Origin: Antarcticibacterium sp. 1MA-6-2
GTDB lineage: Bacteria; Bacteroidota; Bacteroidia; Flavobacteriales; Flavobacteriaceae
Length of the DNA stretch: 64,000 bases
Direction of reading: 5' to 3'
Assembly (NCBI RefSeq): GCF_021535135.1
Contig: NZ_CP091036.1
Coordinates: 620,001-684,000, forward strand
In this document: one piece after another, positions 39,128 to 50,051 of the stretch
Layout of the letters: each line of letters begins with the position of its first letter
Numbering within the stretch: the stretch's first letter is position 1
Notes under the pieces: model-generated
What the model was told of the DNA's origin: nothing
What the model saw: the letters and a program-made list of their open reading frames with translations, nothing else
Databases searched by the model: none
Translations under genes and position numbers: made by a program

Positions 39128-42100
39128 ATGAAATGGATTTTTAAATTTTCGCTAATGATGTTAATTCATATTAGCGCCTTTGGACAAACTCCCGAAAAAA
39201 TTAGCTACCAGGCTGTAATAAGGGATAATAATGGAGTCCTTATTGAAAATTCAAAAGTTAATTTAAAAATTGTTCTACGACAGGGTTCTTCAAATGGAGC
39301 CACAGTATATGAAGAATTGCATAATATAATGACTAATAAAAATGGGCTTTTATCTCTCGAAATTGGTTCTGGGACCATAAGTAAGGGTCATTTTAATGAG
39401 ATAAATTGGGCTAAAGGGCCCTTTTTTATCGAAACTCATGTAGATCCCAAAGGGAGTTTTAATTATAAACTCAATGGTGTTAGCCAACTTCTGAGTGTAC
39501 CATATGCTTTACACGCCAAATCAGCCGATTCCTTCAAAGGTATAATCTCCCCTTCGCAGTTACCCGATTTTTATACAGCTGATGAAATAGATGAAATTTT
39601 TCTAAATGTTGTTACTGAAAGAACCCCTCTTTCAAGTTTTTCGGGAAATTATAACGATCTTGAGCATAAACCGGAAATTTATAACAAGAGAGAAATAGAC
39701 TATCTCATTCAGGGTATTGAAACAACAGGAGTTCCCCGACAAAATCTTACTCTGGAAGGAGATATGCTGTCTATTTCCGGTGGGAATTCAATTTCTTTTG
39801 AAAATTGGGACACCAATGTCGCAGATGATTTTTCAGGTCTCTATGATGACCTTCAGAATAAACCAGAACTTTATAACAAAACAGAAATAGACAATCTTAT
39901 TCAGGGTATAGAAACAACCGGAGGTTCTCCTCAAAATCTAAATCTGGAAGGGGGAACTTTATCTATTTCCGGAGGGAATTCAATTTCTTTTGAGAACTGG
40001 GATACAAATGCAGTGGATGATTTTTCAGGTCTCTATGATGACCTTCAGAATAAACCAGAACTTTACAACAAAACAGAAATAGACAATCTTTTACAGGGTA
40101 TAGAAACAACTGGAGGTTCCCCTCAAAACCTAAATCTTGAAGGAGGAACTTTATCCATTTCCGGAGGGAATTCTATTTCTTTTGAAAACTGGGATACAAA
40201 TGCAGCAGATGATTTTTCAGGAAGGTATATAGACCTTCAGGATAAACCTGAACTATATAGTAAAACAGAAATTGACAATCTAATTCAAGGTATAGAAACA
40301 ACGGGAGGTTCTCCTCAAAATCTTAATCTGGAAGGGGGAACTTTATCTATTTCCGGAGGAAATTCTATTTCTTTTGAAAACTGGGATACAAATGCAACAG
40401 ATGATTTTTCGGGTATTTATGATGACCTTCAGAATAAACCAGAATTGTATAGTAAATCAGAAATTGACAATCTTATACAAAGTATAGAAACAACAGGAGG
40501 TTCTCCTCAAAACCTGAATTTGGAGGGTCAAACCTTAACTATTTCCGGTGGGAATTCAATTTCTTTTGAAAACTGGGATACTAATGCCACAGATGATTTC
40601 TCGGGTTCTTATGAGGATCTTCAGAATAAGCCCATTTTGTTTTCCGGTCAATATACTGATCTCGAAAATAAACCTGAACTCTACAGCAAAACAGAAATTG
40701 ACAATCTTATACAGGGTATAGAAACAACCGGAGGTTCTCCTCAAAACCTGAATCTGGAAGGTCAAACCTTAAGTATTTCCGGTGGAAATTCTATTTCTTT
40801 TGAAAACTGGGATACTAATGCCATAGATGATTTCTCAGGTTCTTATGAGGATCTTCAGAATAAGTAGGTATTGTTTTCTGGCCAGTATGTTGATCTTCAA
40901 AATAAACCTGAATTATACAGTAAATCCGAAATTGACAATCTTATACAGGGTATAGAAACAACCGGAGGTTCTCCTCAAAACCTTAATCTGGAAGGTCAAA
41001 CCTTAACTATTTCCGGTGGAAATTCTATTTCTTTTGAAAATTGGGATACTAATGCAGCAGATGATTTCTCAGGTTCTTATGAGGATCTTCAGAATAAAGT
41101 AGTATTGTTTTCTGGCCAGTATGTTGATCTTCAAAATAAACCTGAATTATACAGTAAATCCGAAATTGACAATCTTATACAGGGTATAGAAACAACCGGA
41201 GGTTCTCCTCAAAACCTTAATCTGGAAGGTCAAACCTTAACTATTTCCGGTGGAAATTCTATTTCTTTTGAAAACTGGGATACCAATGCAGCAGATGATT
41301 TCTCGGGAAGGTATATGGACCTTCAGGATAAACCTGAACTGTATAGTAAAACAGAAATTGACAATCTTATACAGGGAATAGAAACAACAGGAGGTTCTCC
41401 TCAAAACCTAAATCTGGAAGGGCAAATCTTAACTATTTCCGGTGGGAACTCTATTTCTTTTGAAAATTGGGATACTAATGCAGCTGATGATTTTTCGGGT
41501 TCTTATGAGGATCTTCAGAATAAACCAGTATTGTTCTCTGGCCAGTATGAGGATCTTCAAAACAAACCTGAGCTCTACAGTAAAACAGAAATAGACAATC
41601 TTATTCAGGGTATAGAATCAACAGGAGGTTCTCCTCAAAACCTGAATCTGGAAGGTCAAACATTAACTATTTCCGGTGGGAATTCAATTTCTTTTGAAAA
41701 TTGGGATACTAATGCAGCAGATGATTTCTCGGGTATTTATGATGACCTTCAAAATAAACCTGAGCTATACAGTAAAACAGAAATAGACAATCTTATTCAA
41801 GGTATAGAATCAACCGGAGGTTCTCCTCAAAACCTGAATCTGGAAGGTCAAACCTTAACTATTTCCGGTGGAAATTCTATTTCTTTTGAAAACTGGGATA
41901 CCAATGCCGCAGACGATTTTTCGGGTTCTTATGAGGATCTTCAGAATAAGCCAGTATTGTTCTCTGGTCAGTATGTTGATCTTCAAAATAAACCTGAATT
42001 ATATAGTAAATCAGAAATAGACAATCTAATACAAGGTATAGAATCAACAGGAGGTTCTCCTCAAAACCTAAATCTGGAAGGTCAAACCTTAACTATTTCC

Positions 42101-42553
42101 GGTGGGAATTCTATTTCTTTTGAAAACTGGGATACCAATGCAGCAGATGATTTTGACGGAGAATACGCTAGCTTAAATGGTGCACCTAAGGTTTATACCC
42201 AGGAGGAAGTTGATGCTATAAAAGCTGAAATATTAGTACATGTAAAAGAGAACTATTCTCCAAAGGCACGTGTAGTCTCATTGTCTTCTTCCAGGAATGC
42301 AATTAGTACTGATGTAGGTAATACTCTTGCCTGTATAACTTCAGCAACATTAACTATTACTTCAACGTTTTCAGGAATGCAGATTGGAGACATTATTAAT
42401 TTAGAAGTTCACGGTACTACTCTAACAGTTACCGGAGGAACAGGGGTAGTTATAAACGGAACATCTGGCGGTAACAAAAGCATTGGGAACAATGAAATTT
42501 ATACTTACGGGCTCATAAGAAAAATAGCGAACAACTCTTATATTGTTTTATAA
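39128..42553 (+). CDS. Large surface protein of about twelve 64-residue repeats, one in-frame stop
   Basis: The frame is about 1141 codons long and is interrupted only by a TAG at 40865-40867. It has a signal peptide (FKFSLMMLIHISAFGQ), then a conserved Bacteroidota N-terminal region (EKISYQAVIRDNNGVLIENS, SQLLSVPYALHAKSAD), then repeats of the form DDFSGxYxDLQNKPELYxKxEIDNLIQGIETTGGSPQNLNL with SISFENWDTNA. The last repeat turns into a unique C-terminal domain of about 120 residues with Ig-like strands (STFSGMQIGDIINLEVHGTT). Motifs like YNKTEIDNLI recur in phage tail-fibre-like surface proteins. No T9SS domain ends it. An adhesin or stalk role is inferred. Confidence 0.85.
39824..42145 (+). 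repeat. Array of 192-base coding repeats
   Basis: Twelve occurrences of FENWDTN mark the units; most are spaced 192 bases apart, and four of the intervals are longer because of an inserted 13-14-residue segment (LFSGQYxDLQNKPE). Adjacent units at 40.8-41.5 kb are nearly identical in DNA, which suggests recent duplication or gene conversion. It is coding sequence, not CRISPR. Confidence 0.85.
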
Positions 42554-42782
42554 TAAAATGTTTCATTTTCTATTACCCTTATCACCTGTAAATTTATAAG
42601 TACACCCCGGAAAATGGACAATATAAAATGTGCCGGGAACTAATATATGTGCAAAAGGAAAGAAACTGGGTAGGCGAAATGAATTGTAAAATAGTAGCAG
42701 ATTTAATTATATTCGCGCCCATAATAAAATAAAAATTTAAGACAAAAGAATACTGATCACTTAAGAAAAATCTTAGTATACA

Positions 42783-43659
42783 ATGAAAAAGGGTAAGTTT
42801 TATTTTCGTGCAATTGTAGTGGTTATCCTTAATACTGTCCTTTTAGGATGTAGTTCCAGTGATGATTCTGAGGAACCAGAACCACTTCAGGAAAGAATTA
42901 GGGTAAAAATGCCTATTCCAGATGAAGGTGACATTGATTGGAGCAATGTTGAATTAGTTTGGAATGAAGAATTTGATGGCTCAACAAAGTTGGAGGATAT
43001 ATGGTTTTTTGAATCTAACGATCCCAACAATCCTAATACTGCAGACGAATTGCAGACTTACCAGAAGGAAAATGTGGTAATGAACGGGGGAACTTTAAAG
43101 ATCCTGGCAAAGGAGAAAACTGGAGATTATACTTCTGCCCGGTTAACCAGTAAATATGCCTTTCAATATGGGAGAATTGAAATAAATGCAAAGTTGCCCC
43201 GGCAGCAAACCAAAGGTCTCTGGACAAAAATGGCTTTGATTGGTGATAATATAGATGTTGCAGGATGGCCTCTTGCGGGGGAAATTGATGTTGTAGAGCA
43301 CTTTACAAACGACCCTAATAAAATTTATAATTATATACATAGCGGCACTAACAATGGTGCAAACGGAACATTAATTAGTTCTGAATATTCCCTGGAATCT
43401 CCTGGAGCAGATTTTCATGTCTATGGGATATTATGGACAAATAAGTATATCAAATTCTACATTGACAATTCAGAAAATATTACCTATACTTTTTTAAGAC
43501 CCTCTACACCTACTGACCAAAACTGGCCTTTTGATAAACCTTTCTATTTATTAACTAAGTATAGTTATAGGAGGACAGTATGGAGGAGATGGAGTTGATC
43601 CCTCTTTATTTCCCGCCAGTTTAGAGATAGATTACATTAGAGTATATCATCCCGATTAG
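42783..43659 (+). CDS. GH16 family lipoprotein glycoside hydrolase, one frameshift
   Basis: A lipoprotein signal peptide ends TVLLGCSSSDDS. The mature enzyme has the GH16 catalytic motif GEIDVVEHFT (Glu, Asp, Glu), the start ELVWNEEFDGSTKLEDIWFF and SKYAFQYGRIEINAKLPRQQ with GLWTKMALIG. The frame breaks at about 43555-43565 and resumes with the family end ASLEIDYIRVYHPD, stop at 43657-43659. Length is about 290 residues. GH16 enzymes cleave beta-glucans such as laminarin, agar or carrageenan; the exact substrate is unknown. Beside the exopolysaccharide operon, it could also trim the cell's own polymer. Confidence 0.85.
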
Positions 43660-43785
43660 TATTGTCAAAGCATTAGAAAAACAGGGGTAGCTCTAAATTA
43701 AGAGAAAAGCCGGATAAATTATTTATATAACCAAAAAGATTACGTAGCGTAAATTAACAGCTAATAAATTTTACATTATACATTA

Positions 43786-44999
43786 ATGAAAAAATTCCTG
43801 GTCCTACTCTTTATTTTTAGCTGCGGTTCTCTAACTGCGCAAAACTATTATTATTCATTAAATAAAATTGAGGAAACCCCTCCAGACAATGTAACTGTAA
43901 TTAGTAATGTTGACGAACTAATAGCAGGACTAAAATCTGGAGGAAACTTGTACTTGAAAGCTGGTAATTATAAGTTAAACAATACCCTTTATCTTTACGA
44001 TATCATTAATCTTAAAGTGGCTGGTGCTGAGGGAGCAGTTATTACAGGAAGTTTAGAAACCTTGTTACATTTTAGAGGTACCACTAATAATATAAGCTTT
44101 GATAATATTTCTTTTGAATCTACTTCCAACCAAACAAATGCCGATTATGGTCCCGGCATTGTATATTTTGATGGAAGTGTAGAAAATATATCCATTGCAA
44201 ATTGTAATTTCACCTGCCCCGGAGTGGCTTCAAATGCTTTAAAATTTGCGGCCTACCAAAGCTCTCGATCAAAAAATATAACTATTTACAAGTGCAATTT
44301 CTATGATATAGGTAGAATGGCCATTGAAACCGTTAATCATCATCCAGACGATATTCTTAGAATAACCGATATTAAAGTAACGGAATGCAATTTTGAAAGA
44401 TTGGGCTTACAATCACCCTTTGGGATGGCCGTAAGTTTGAGTGGTACGGGACAAAACGCAATTATTTCTAATAATGTGATTTTCGATGCGAATGACATTG
44501 GGATTGAAAATGTGGCATGGAATAATGTTTTGGTAGAAAACAATACATTTTCTTCTGAACGTAACGTGTATGATCCTATATCAATGAACAGAAGAGCTGG
44601 GGGAAGCAAATTTATGACAAACGTTATAATTATAAGAAATTCCGGAAGAGTAAGCGGTGCAGGATCTCATTTAATTGAACTTAATAATTGTGATGGTTTA
44701 GTTTATAAAAAAATTCCTTCTATGCTGATGCTCTTCATCTGAATGAAGTGAAAAATTCATCTTTTACAGAAAATTTCCACTCATCTGATGGTGGAATTGG
44801 ACTATACGCAGAAAATCAAAGTAGTAATAATACATTTTCTGATAACACTTTAGCTACGACCAGAGATAACGCCAGTACAATCGTTTTCTATCCCGGAGCA
44901 ACTGCCAATACTTTAATAAGAAATCAGGTTAACAAGGAAGGTACTGGAGGAAGTGTATACTCTGATTTAGACGGGGGAAATATTAACCTGGATTTATAG
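43786..44999 (+). CDS. Secreted right-handed parallel beta-helix protein, one frameshift
   Basis: A signal peptide (FLVLLFIFSCGSLTAQ) precedes about 12 beta-helix coils with the usual stacked N/S/I pattern (GAVITGSLETLLHFRGTTNN, ISFDNISFEST, ITIYKCNFYDIGRMAIETVN, NAIISNNVIFDANDIGIENV). The frame breaks at about 44705-44715 and resumes LHLNEVKNSSFTENFHSSDG. Total is about 404 residues. The fold is shared by polysaccharide lyases (PL6, chondroitinase B type), pectinases and adhesins; I cannot see the PL6 catalytic Lys/Arg pair with confidence. A role in exopolysaccharide cleavage or binding is inferred from the neighbouring operon. Confidence 0.75.
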
Positions 45000-45087
45000 G
45001 ACAATCCCCCTATTTAAACCGAGAAAACGTAATTCCATAAGATTTTATCCAGACTCCTTTAATAATAAATTTAAGCCTCTATAGATT

Positions 45088-45573
45088 TCATTTCCTGTTT
45101 ATATAGTCTCTTATAGAAGAGATTAATTCTTCAGAGGCACCTTCTGATAATTTTTTAGAAGCATTTATGTCATTTGGACTTACATCAATAAGTAACTTTT
45201 TTAAAGCTTCTTCATCTTCTGCGACATGAATATTTTCAAATGAACCAAATTTTTGTACTGTTGAAAGTTGATGGTCATTCCTATGTTCCCCATATTTACA
45301 AATGCGGGGCATAATAATTAATGGCTTTTGTTTCACTAATGCAGAAAGTATTGTTCCCGTACCAGCATGGCCTATAATTAAATCAGCACGCTCGAAAATA
45401 TCAGAAAATTCAGATGGATTAATGAACTGAACTGTTTTAAAGTTTTTAGGTTCAAAATTTTCTAATGGAGCCTGCACGATTAAATCTTTGTCCTCCATCT
45501 CAGAGTAAACTTCGTCTATCGCTTTTATTAACCTATCAAAAGGTTCTTGTGTGCCTACAGTGACAAAAATCAT
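45088..45573 (-). CDS. Alg13/PssE-like glycosyltransferase subunit
   Basis: An intact 161-residue protein of the GT28 C-terminal type: MIFVTVGTQEPFDRLIKAID, SEFSDIFERADLIIGHAGTG and LSALVKQKPLIIMPRICKYG, with the EHRNDHQLSTV donor-binding stretch. In bacteria PssE-type proteins pair with PssD to transfer a sugar from a nucleotide to a lipid-linked acceptor. It overlaps the preceding Alg14/PssD gene by 4 bases (ATGA). It is the last gene of the exopolysaccharide operon. Confidence 0.85.
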   Translation of the reverse strand: MIFVTVGTQEPFDRLIKAIDEVYSEMEDKDLIVQAPLENFEPKNFKTVQFINPSEFSDIFERADLIIGHAGTGTILSALVKQKPLIIMPRICKYGEHRNDHQLSTVQKFGSFENIHVAEDEEALKKLLIDVSPNDINASKKLSEGASEELISSIRDYINRK

Positions 45574-46013
45574 GAGAGAATATTTCCGTGAAACAAACAG
45601 TTTTTACTAGCTAACTCTGGCCATTGCGTATAGGTTCTATCTGCAAATTTTGAAGCTATTTTACCACTATAGGACAATTCATCTACGTTAGCAATACTAT
45701 CCACCCATATAGTCCGCATTCCCAAGATTTTTCCAATTATTAGAGCTATTAAACCAGGTAAAGCACCTGTAGATATAATTACATTAGGCCAAACCTTTAC
45801 GACAACGTAAAATATCTTAAAAAATGAATAAATAGAATACAGTGGTTTATTACGATTGGTATCTGGTACAGCGTAAAATTTAAAACCTGCTGCCATTTCC
45901 TTATAACACTTTTTGGTTGATGCAAAAATCACTTCCTCGTGCTCGAATGCAGGTAAAAGTCTTAGAAGCTCCATCCAATGACCTCCTCCAGAGGCTACAG
46001 CCAATATTTTCAT
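45570..46013 (-). CDS. Alg14/PssD-like membrane-anchoring glycosyltransferase subunit
   Basis: An intact 147-residue protein beginning MKILAVASGGGHWMELLRLL, the glycine-rich loop of the Alg14 family, followed by VIFASTKKCYKEMAAGFKFY and a hydrophobic stretch WPNVIISTGALPGLIALIIG. It recruits the catalytic PssE subunit to the membrane and supplies half of the active site. The pair is directly coupled by the 4-base overlap. It lies 13 bases after the GT4 gene. Confidence 0.85.
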   Translation of the reverse strand: MKILAVASGGGHWMELLRLLPAFEHEEVIFASTKKCYKEMAAGFKFYAVPDTNRNKPLYSIYSFFKIFYVVVKVWPNVIISTGALPGLIALIIGKILGMRTIWVDSIANVDELSYSGKIASKFADRTYTQWPELASKNCLFHGNILS

Positions 46014-46026
46014 AGTTTAACCTAAT

Positions 46027-47129
46027 TTACTGTTGTTGATTTCCGTCAAAGAGAACTTTATTAAATTCTTTGTAGGTTGCCTGGAAAGAATATTTATTCA
46101 GAAAGCAATTCCTATTATACTCATTAAATTTCTCCTCCCTGGAATTGGAAAATTTATTGATAGCATTCACAAATTCTATCTCGGTATTACAAACAGCTCC
46201 AACTTTTTCCAAATCTATCTCATAGCCGTTAAATGCTTCTTCAGTACCTAAAATATGTTTACCGAACATTAATGCTTCGCAAATTTTAACTTTCATACCC
46301 CCACCTTTGAAAATTGGTGCCAGGACAATATCAGCATCAATAATTACAGTTGATAGATTAGGAACGAAACCTAAATATTCAATCTTCTCATGCGTGCTCT
46401 GTTGCTTTAATACTTCTGAAGCTTTACCAGCGATTTGAAGTCTTATATCTACTTTATCCAGGACATTATCTATAAACCACTGGATTCCATGTAAGTTTGC
46501 AAACCAGGCATCTCCCACAAACAAGCATGTGAGTGGAGATCCCATCTTACCTGAAGAAGACCTTTCCTGATATTTATCCTTAAAACTGATAGGTATAACA
46601 AAAGTTTCGGGAATTTTTAAATTTTTATAGACACTTTTTAATTCCCCCGATCCCGGGAAGTAAGAACAATGATCCTGTTAGAATATTTTACAGCAAGCTT
46701 CTCATTGTAATAAATGATTATACTCCTCCAGAAAAGCAACGGATTTTTTTTAACCCTTTGAAGATATAAGCTATGTTCCACATTATGGAAGAAGGTAATA
46801 ATCTTCCCTTTATAATTGTTTTTTTTCAGGTGATAACAAATGGCTCCATGTTCAGATGTGTCAATATATACGAATTGAGAATTCTTAGAAAGCTCGATTA
46901 TTCTCTGAATTTCTCTCTTGCTTAGCCCCGCGTTAAAGCCGGATAAATAATTGAATATTCTTGAAACAACAGAGGCAAATGTAAAATTTAATTTAGGGGT
47001 TAACTGAACAATTTCTATATTTTCTGGTCCAACGATTTCCTTAAGTGATAAATAATTTCGGTTTGTGCATTGTGAGCCTCCACCGGAAATCATTTCTACA
47101 TTATTAGAACAGATAAACAATACTTTCAT
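46027..47129 (-). CDS. Glycosyltransferase, GT4-type, one frameshift
   Basis: The N-terminal Rossmann domain begins MKVLFICSNNVEMISGGGSQ and carries KGKIITFFHNVEHSLYLQRV. The frame breaks in a GGGGGAATT run at about 46640 and resumes KIPETFVIPISFKDKYQERS, then LTCLFVGDAWFANLHGIQWF and the GT-B donor site DIVLAPIFKGGGMKVKICEA. Length is about 367 residues. It transfers a sugar during repeat-unit assembly on the inner face of the membrane; donor and acceptor are unknown. The gap to the AKR gene upstream is 372 bases. Confidence 0.8.
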
Positions 47130-47501
47130 AATAAACAGCTAACAGATCAAAATTTGAATATTTCCGGAAAGATCTATGTGATCTTAAAATTTTTAATATC
47201 GAAAATTTTCACAACAAAACGATTATGGAATGGGCAGCAATATACCAACATTGGTAAATAGTTACCAAGCCTAAACACAGGAATTTTTATTTATAATAGA
47301 CGGATTGTCTTTGTCCTTAATAATAAATTTTACCCATTTCCAAATAAGCAGTAAAGAAAATAATTGATCATTTCAAAGGATTGTACTTTCCACAATAAAT
47401 TAAATATTGTGGCCTCTGGGATTTGATTTATTAAAACCTTTAATGGTAACTGTACTTTAAATACAACCTGGATTCAACACTATTTATGTATCATCGGGAT
47501 T
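47130..47501. other. Intergenic stretch within the exopolysaccharide locus
   Basis: No gene supported. The AT-rich sequence may hold a second promoter for the three downstream glycosyltransferase genes, but I cannot place one. Confidence 0.4.
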
Positions 47502-48357
47502 TTAGTCTGTCACATCCAAAGCTATCTTAATGTTTTGTTTAATATGATCTGGGTTAAACATGGAGCATAAGATCACACTATTAGGAAAGTCAGTTAAAAG
47601 TTTAATAAGTTTTTGAGTTGGTTTTAAGCTGGCTAAGTCCACCCTTAAAAGGAGAAAATATAATGTCCGGTTGTTCATTTCCACTGTCTTTGTACTCATC
47701 GTAATCGTCTCTTACCATGGGATTGTCATACTGTAAAAGATCGAATTTGTCCAGGTATTTCTTGTGAAGCTTTTCTTGAGAATGAAGGGCTGAAAGTCCA
47801 AAGCTGCGAATTTTCCCTTCTTTTTTAAGAATTTCTGCAGTTTCTTTCAGTTCCTGCACATATTTTAATGAATGATGGGGCTCATGAATAAACAGGCAAT
47901 CTACATACTCCCGCTGAAGTTCTTTTAAACTTTTCTCCAAACTTTTCCTCATATCTTTACCACGTAAGGGTTCAATGCGATCCAGTAATTTTTTGGAAAG
48001 TTCTGAGGGAGCTGTTTTTTTTACTTCAGGATTTGCAGGTTCTTTTGATTTTAAGCTTTGAACATATCTAAATAAAGGTTTTAACTTCTTAAAGGAATTT
48101 GCTTTCCAATTAGGATTAATACCAAATTTAGTAGCTACGTAAACTTCGTTTTTTTTATTCTTTAAAATTCTACCTAAAAATCCTTCTGCTTCTCCATAAC
48201 CGTAAGACCTTGCTACATCAAAATAATTGATACCATGTTCAAGAGCCAGATCTATTGCGTATTTTCCTTGTTTTGAATCAACAGGACCCATTATTGGAGA
48301 GCAACCAAAACCAATTACAGATGCATTGATTCCCTTAGCCAGTTCAATTTTCTTCAT
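47502..48357 (-). CDS. Aldo/keto reductase, one frameshift
   Basis: The AKR barrel shows the tetrad Asp and Tyr in NYFDVARSYGYGEAEGFLGR, Lys in EVYVATKFGINPNW and His in VDCLFIHEPHHSLKYVQELK. The frame breaks at about 47625-47640 and resumes ASLKPTQKLIKLLTDFPNSV, ending NIKIALDVTD. Length is about 285 residues, normal for the family. NADPH-dependent reduction of a carbonyl is expected. The start overlaps the GMC oxidoreductase end by 14 bases, so translation is coupled. Together they could modify a sugar in the repeat unit. Confidence 0.8.
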
Positions 48358-49993
48358 CTTCTTTTTTTAAATAATTAGCCAATCGAATAGCGCATGCTCC
48401 TAAAAAAAAAGTTGGATTTGCTTGCCCTGATGTTGGAAAAACTGAACTACTACACACAAAAACATTTTCAGTCCCATAAACTTTAAGGTTTCTATCTACC
48501 ACACCATCTTTTGGAGAATCTGCAATTCTCGTAGTACCAATTTGGTGTACACCATCCATAGAGATTTCTCTAATAACCCGGGGAAGATCTTCTTCTTTGT
48601 ACCAGTACTCCAATCTCCCGCAATTAATGTCCCTCAAATATTTATCTATAGCCTGGTGTGTTTTAATAACTGAATCAATGTCTTTATCGGCAAAATCATA
48701 ATATATATTTAATTTTTCCTCATCCTTGCTTAGTTCCATTCGGTTTTCAAAAACTGGTAATTGCTCTGAATGAAAATAGAGCGCATATTTATTCAATGGG
48801 CTAAACAAAAATATACCCGGAAGCTTTCGCTTTATAAGATAACGTTTATAAAAAATTTTTGCAGGAGTGACTAAAGAACCCGGTAAATCTTTGGATAAAT
48901 TCCATAAATGTTTACGAACACCAATTGTTTTTCCTTTTGTAATACTGTGAGCAATCGCCGGAGGCGCAAGCTTTTTTCCTAAAAAAGGAATTAACATGGC
49001 TAAATACATAAAAGACATAGCCCCATTCTTGTGCTTGGGGTCATAATACAAAGGATTATCTAGCCACAATACCGTATTTAGAAGATCATTGTCTTTTAAA
49101 TATTGGGTTGTAAGCTGTAAGCGCCTTCGCATATAGGTTCCATCCTGATTTCTTAAAAAACCGAAATCTGTTTTTTTAGGATCTCCATTAAAAATAACAG
49201 AAGCGATCTTACCAAGAAGGTGGCATTGATAAAACTTTCCAAGTGCAGTTGGAACTTGTTCTAATTTTTTGAAAAGATGCTTGTTCTTTAGTAATAATCT
49301 GGTACTCTCCTGGGTCCCTGCGGCGATTACAAAATTTTTCGCCTGCGCATCACATAATTCATTACTTCTAACATTTCTTATTGTTATAGAACCTGTTTTC
49401 CCGTTTTCATCGAGCTCCCCAAATTTTTGCGCCTGGTAACCTTCCAGGATTTTAATATTTTCAGCCTTTTCCAGGTCTTTCCTATAGCGTTTCCCAAAAC
49501 GAGTAGGCATACTCCATCTTTCTACATTCTTATCTGTTACATAGCCATCTTCAAAGTTTTCTGCTATTGTCGTATTTTTAAAATCAGCTATTTGATTAAG
49601 GTCAAATATAGGTTCCCCGCATTCAAAATATTCTGCTGCTTTAGAAGTATGAGGTTTTACCTCCTCAAAAAAGTTTAAATCCCAGGTACAATTTTCATCG
49701 ATCAAAGGTCTTTTCATAAAATCTATATCATCAAACATCACGCATCGTCCTCCCCAGGTTAATGAAGTACCACCTAAACCTTTATTTGTACAATTATAGG
49801 GGTTATGATGATTTTCAGGGTTTTTAACGTCAATTGAATCATCTAAATTGTTTCTCTCAGGCTGGCCACTAAAACCATATTCTATAAGAAGGATGGTCTT
49901 TTGGGGATTTATTCTATTATATTCAAGAACAGTAATTATACCTGCAGGTCCACTTCCTATCACGCATAAATCATATAATTTATCTGAAGTCAT
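48344..49993 (-). CDS. GMC-family FAD oxidoreductase
   Basis: An intact 549-residue protein. The FAD-binding Rossmann motif is LCVIGSGPAGIITVLEYNRI (GxGxxG at residues 13-18). The second FAD region is KGLGGTSLTWGGRCVMFDDI, and the catalytic His lies in SMDGVHQIGTTRIADSPKDG. The C-terminal FAD motif is VFVCSSSVFPTSGQANPTFF. GMC enzymes oxidise alcohols or sugars; within an exopolysaccharide operon, and coupled to an aldo/keto reductase, the likely substrate is a sugar or polyol. The N-terminus is close to the family start. Confidence 0.85.
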   Translation of the reverse strand: MTSDKLYDLCVIGSGPAGIITVLEYNRINPQKTILLIEYGFSGQPERNNLDDSIDVKNPENHHNPYNCTNKGLGGTSLTWGGRCVMFDDIDFMKRPLIDENCTWDLNFFEEVKPHTSKAAEYFECGEPIFDLNQIADFKNTTIAENFEDGYVTDKNVERWSMPTRFGKRYRKDLEKAENIKILEGYQAQKFGELDENGKTGSITIRNVRSNELCDAQAKNFVIAAGTQESTRLLLKNKHLFKKLEQVPTALGKFYQCHLLGKIASVIFNGDPKKTDFGFLRNQDGTYMRRRLQLTTQYLKDNDLLNTVLWLDNPLYYDPKHKNGAMSFMYLAMLIPFLGKKLAPPAIAHSITKGKTIGVRKHLWNLSKDLPGSLVTPAKIFYKRYLIKRKLPGIFLFSPLNKYALYFHSEQLPVFENRMELSKDEEKLNIYYDFADKDIDSVIKTHQAIDKYLRDINCGRLEYWYKEEDLPRVIREISMDGVHQIGTTRIADSPKDGVVDRNLKVYGTENVFVCSSSVFPTSGQANPTFFLGACAIRLANYLKKEDEEN

Positions 49994-50051
49994 ATTTTAC
50001 CTATTTGTTACCCGGGAATAATAATTAATAAATTGGAGGCTAATCCTTTTT

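Noticed and set aside
39824-42145. Regular repeats that could look like a CRISPR array
   Set aside because: The units are 192 bases or longer, are in frame, encode a conserved module and have no short repeat/unique spacer structure; no cas genes are near.
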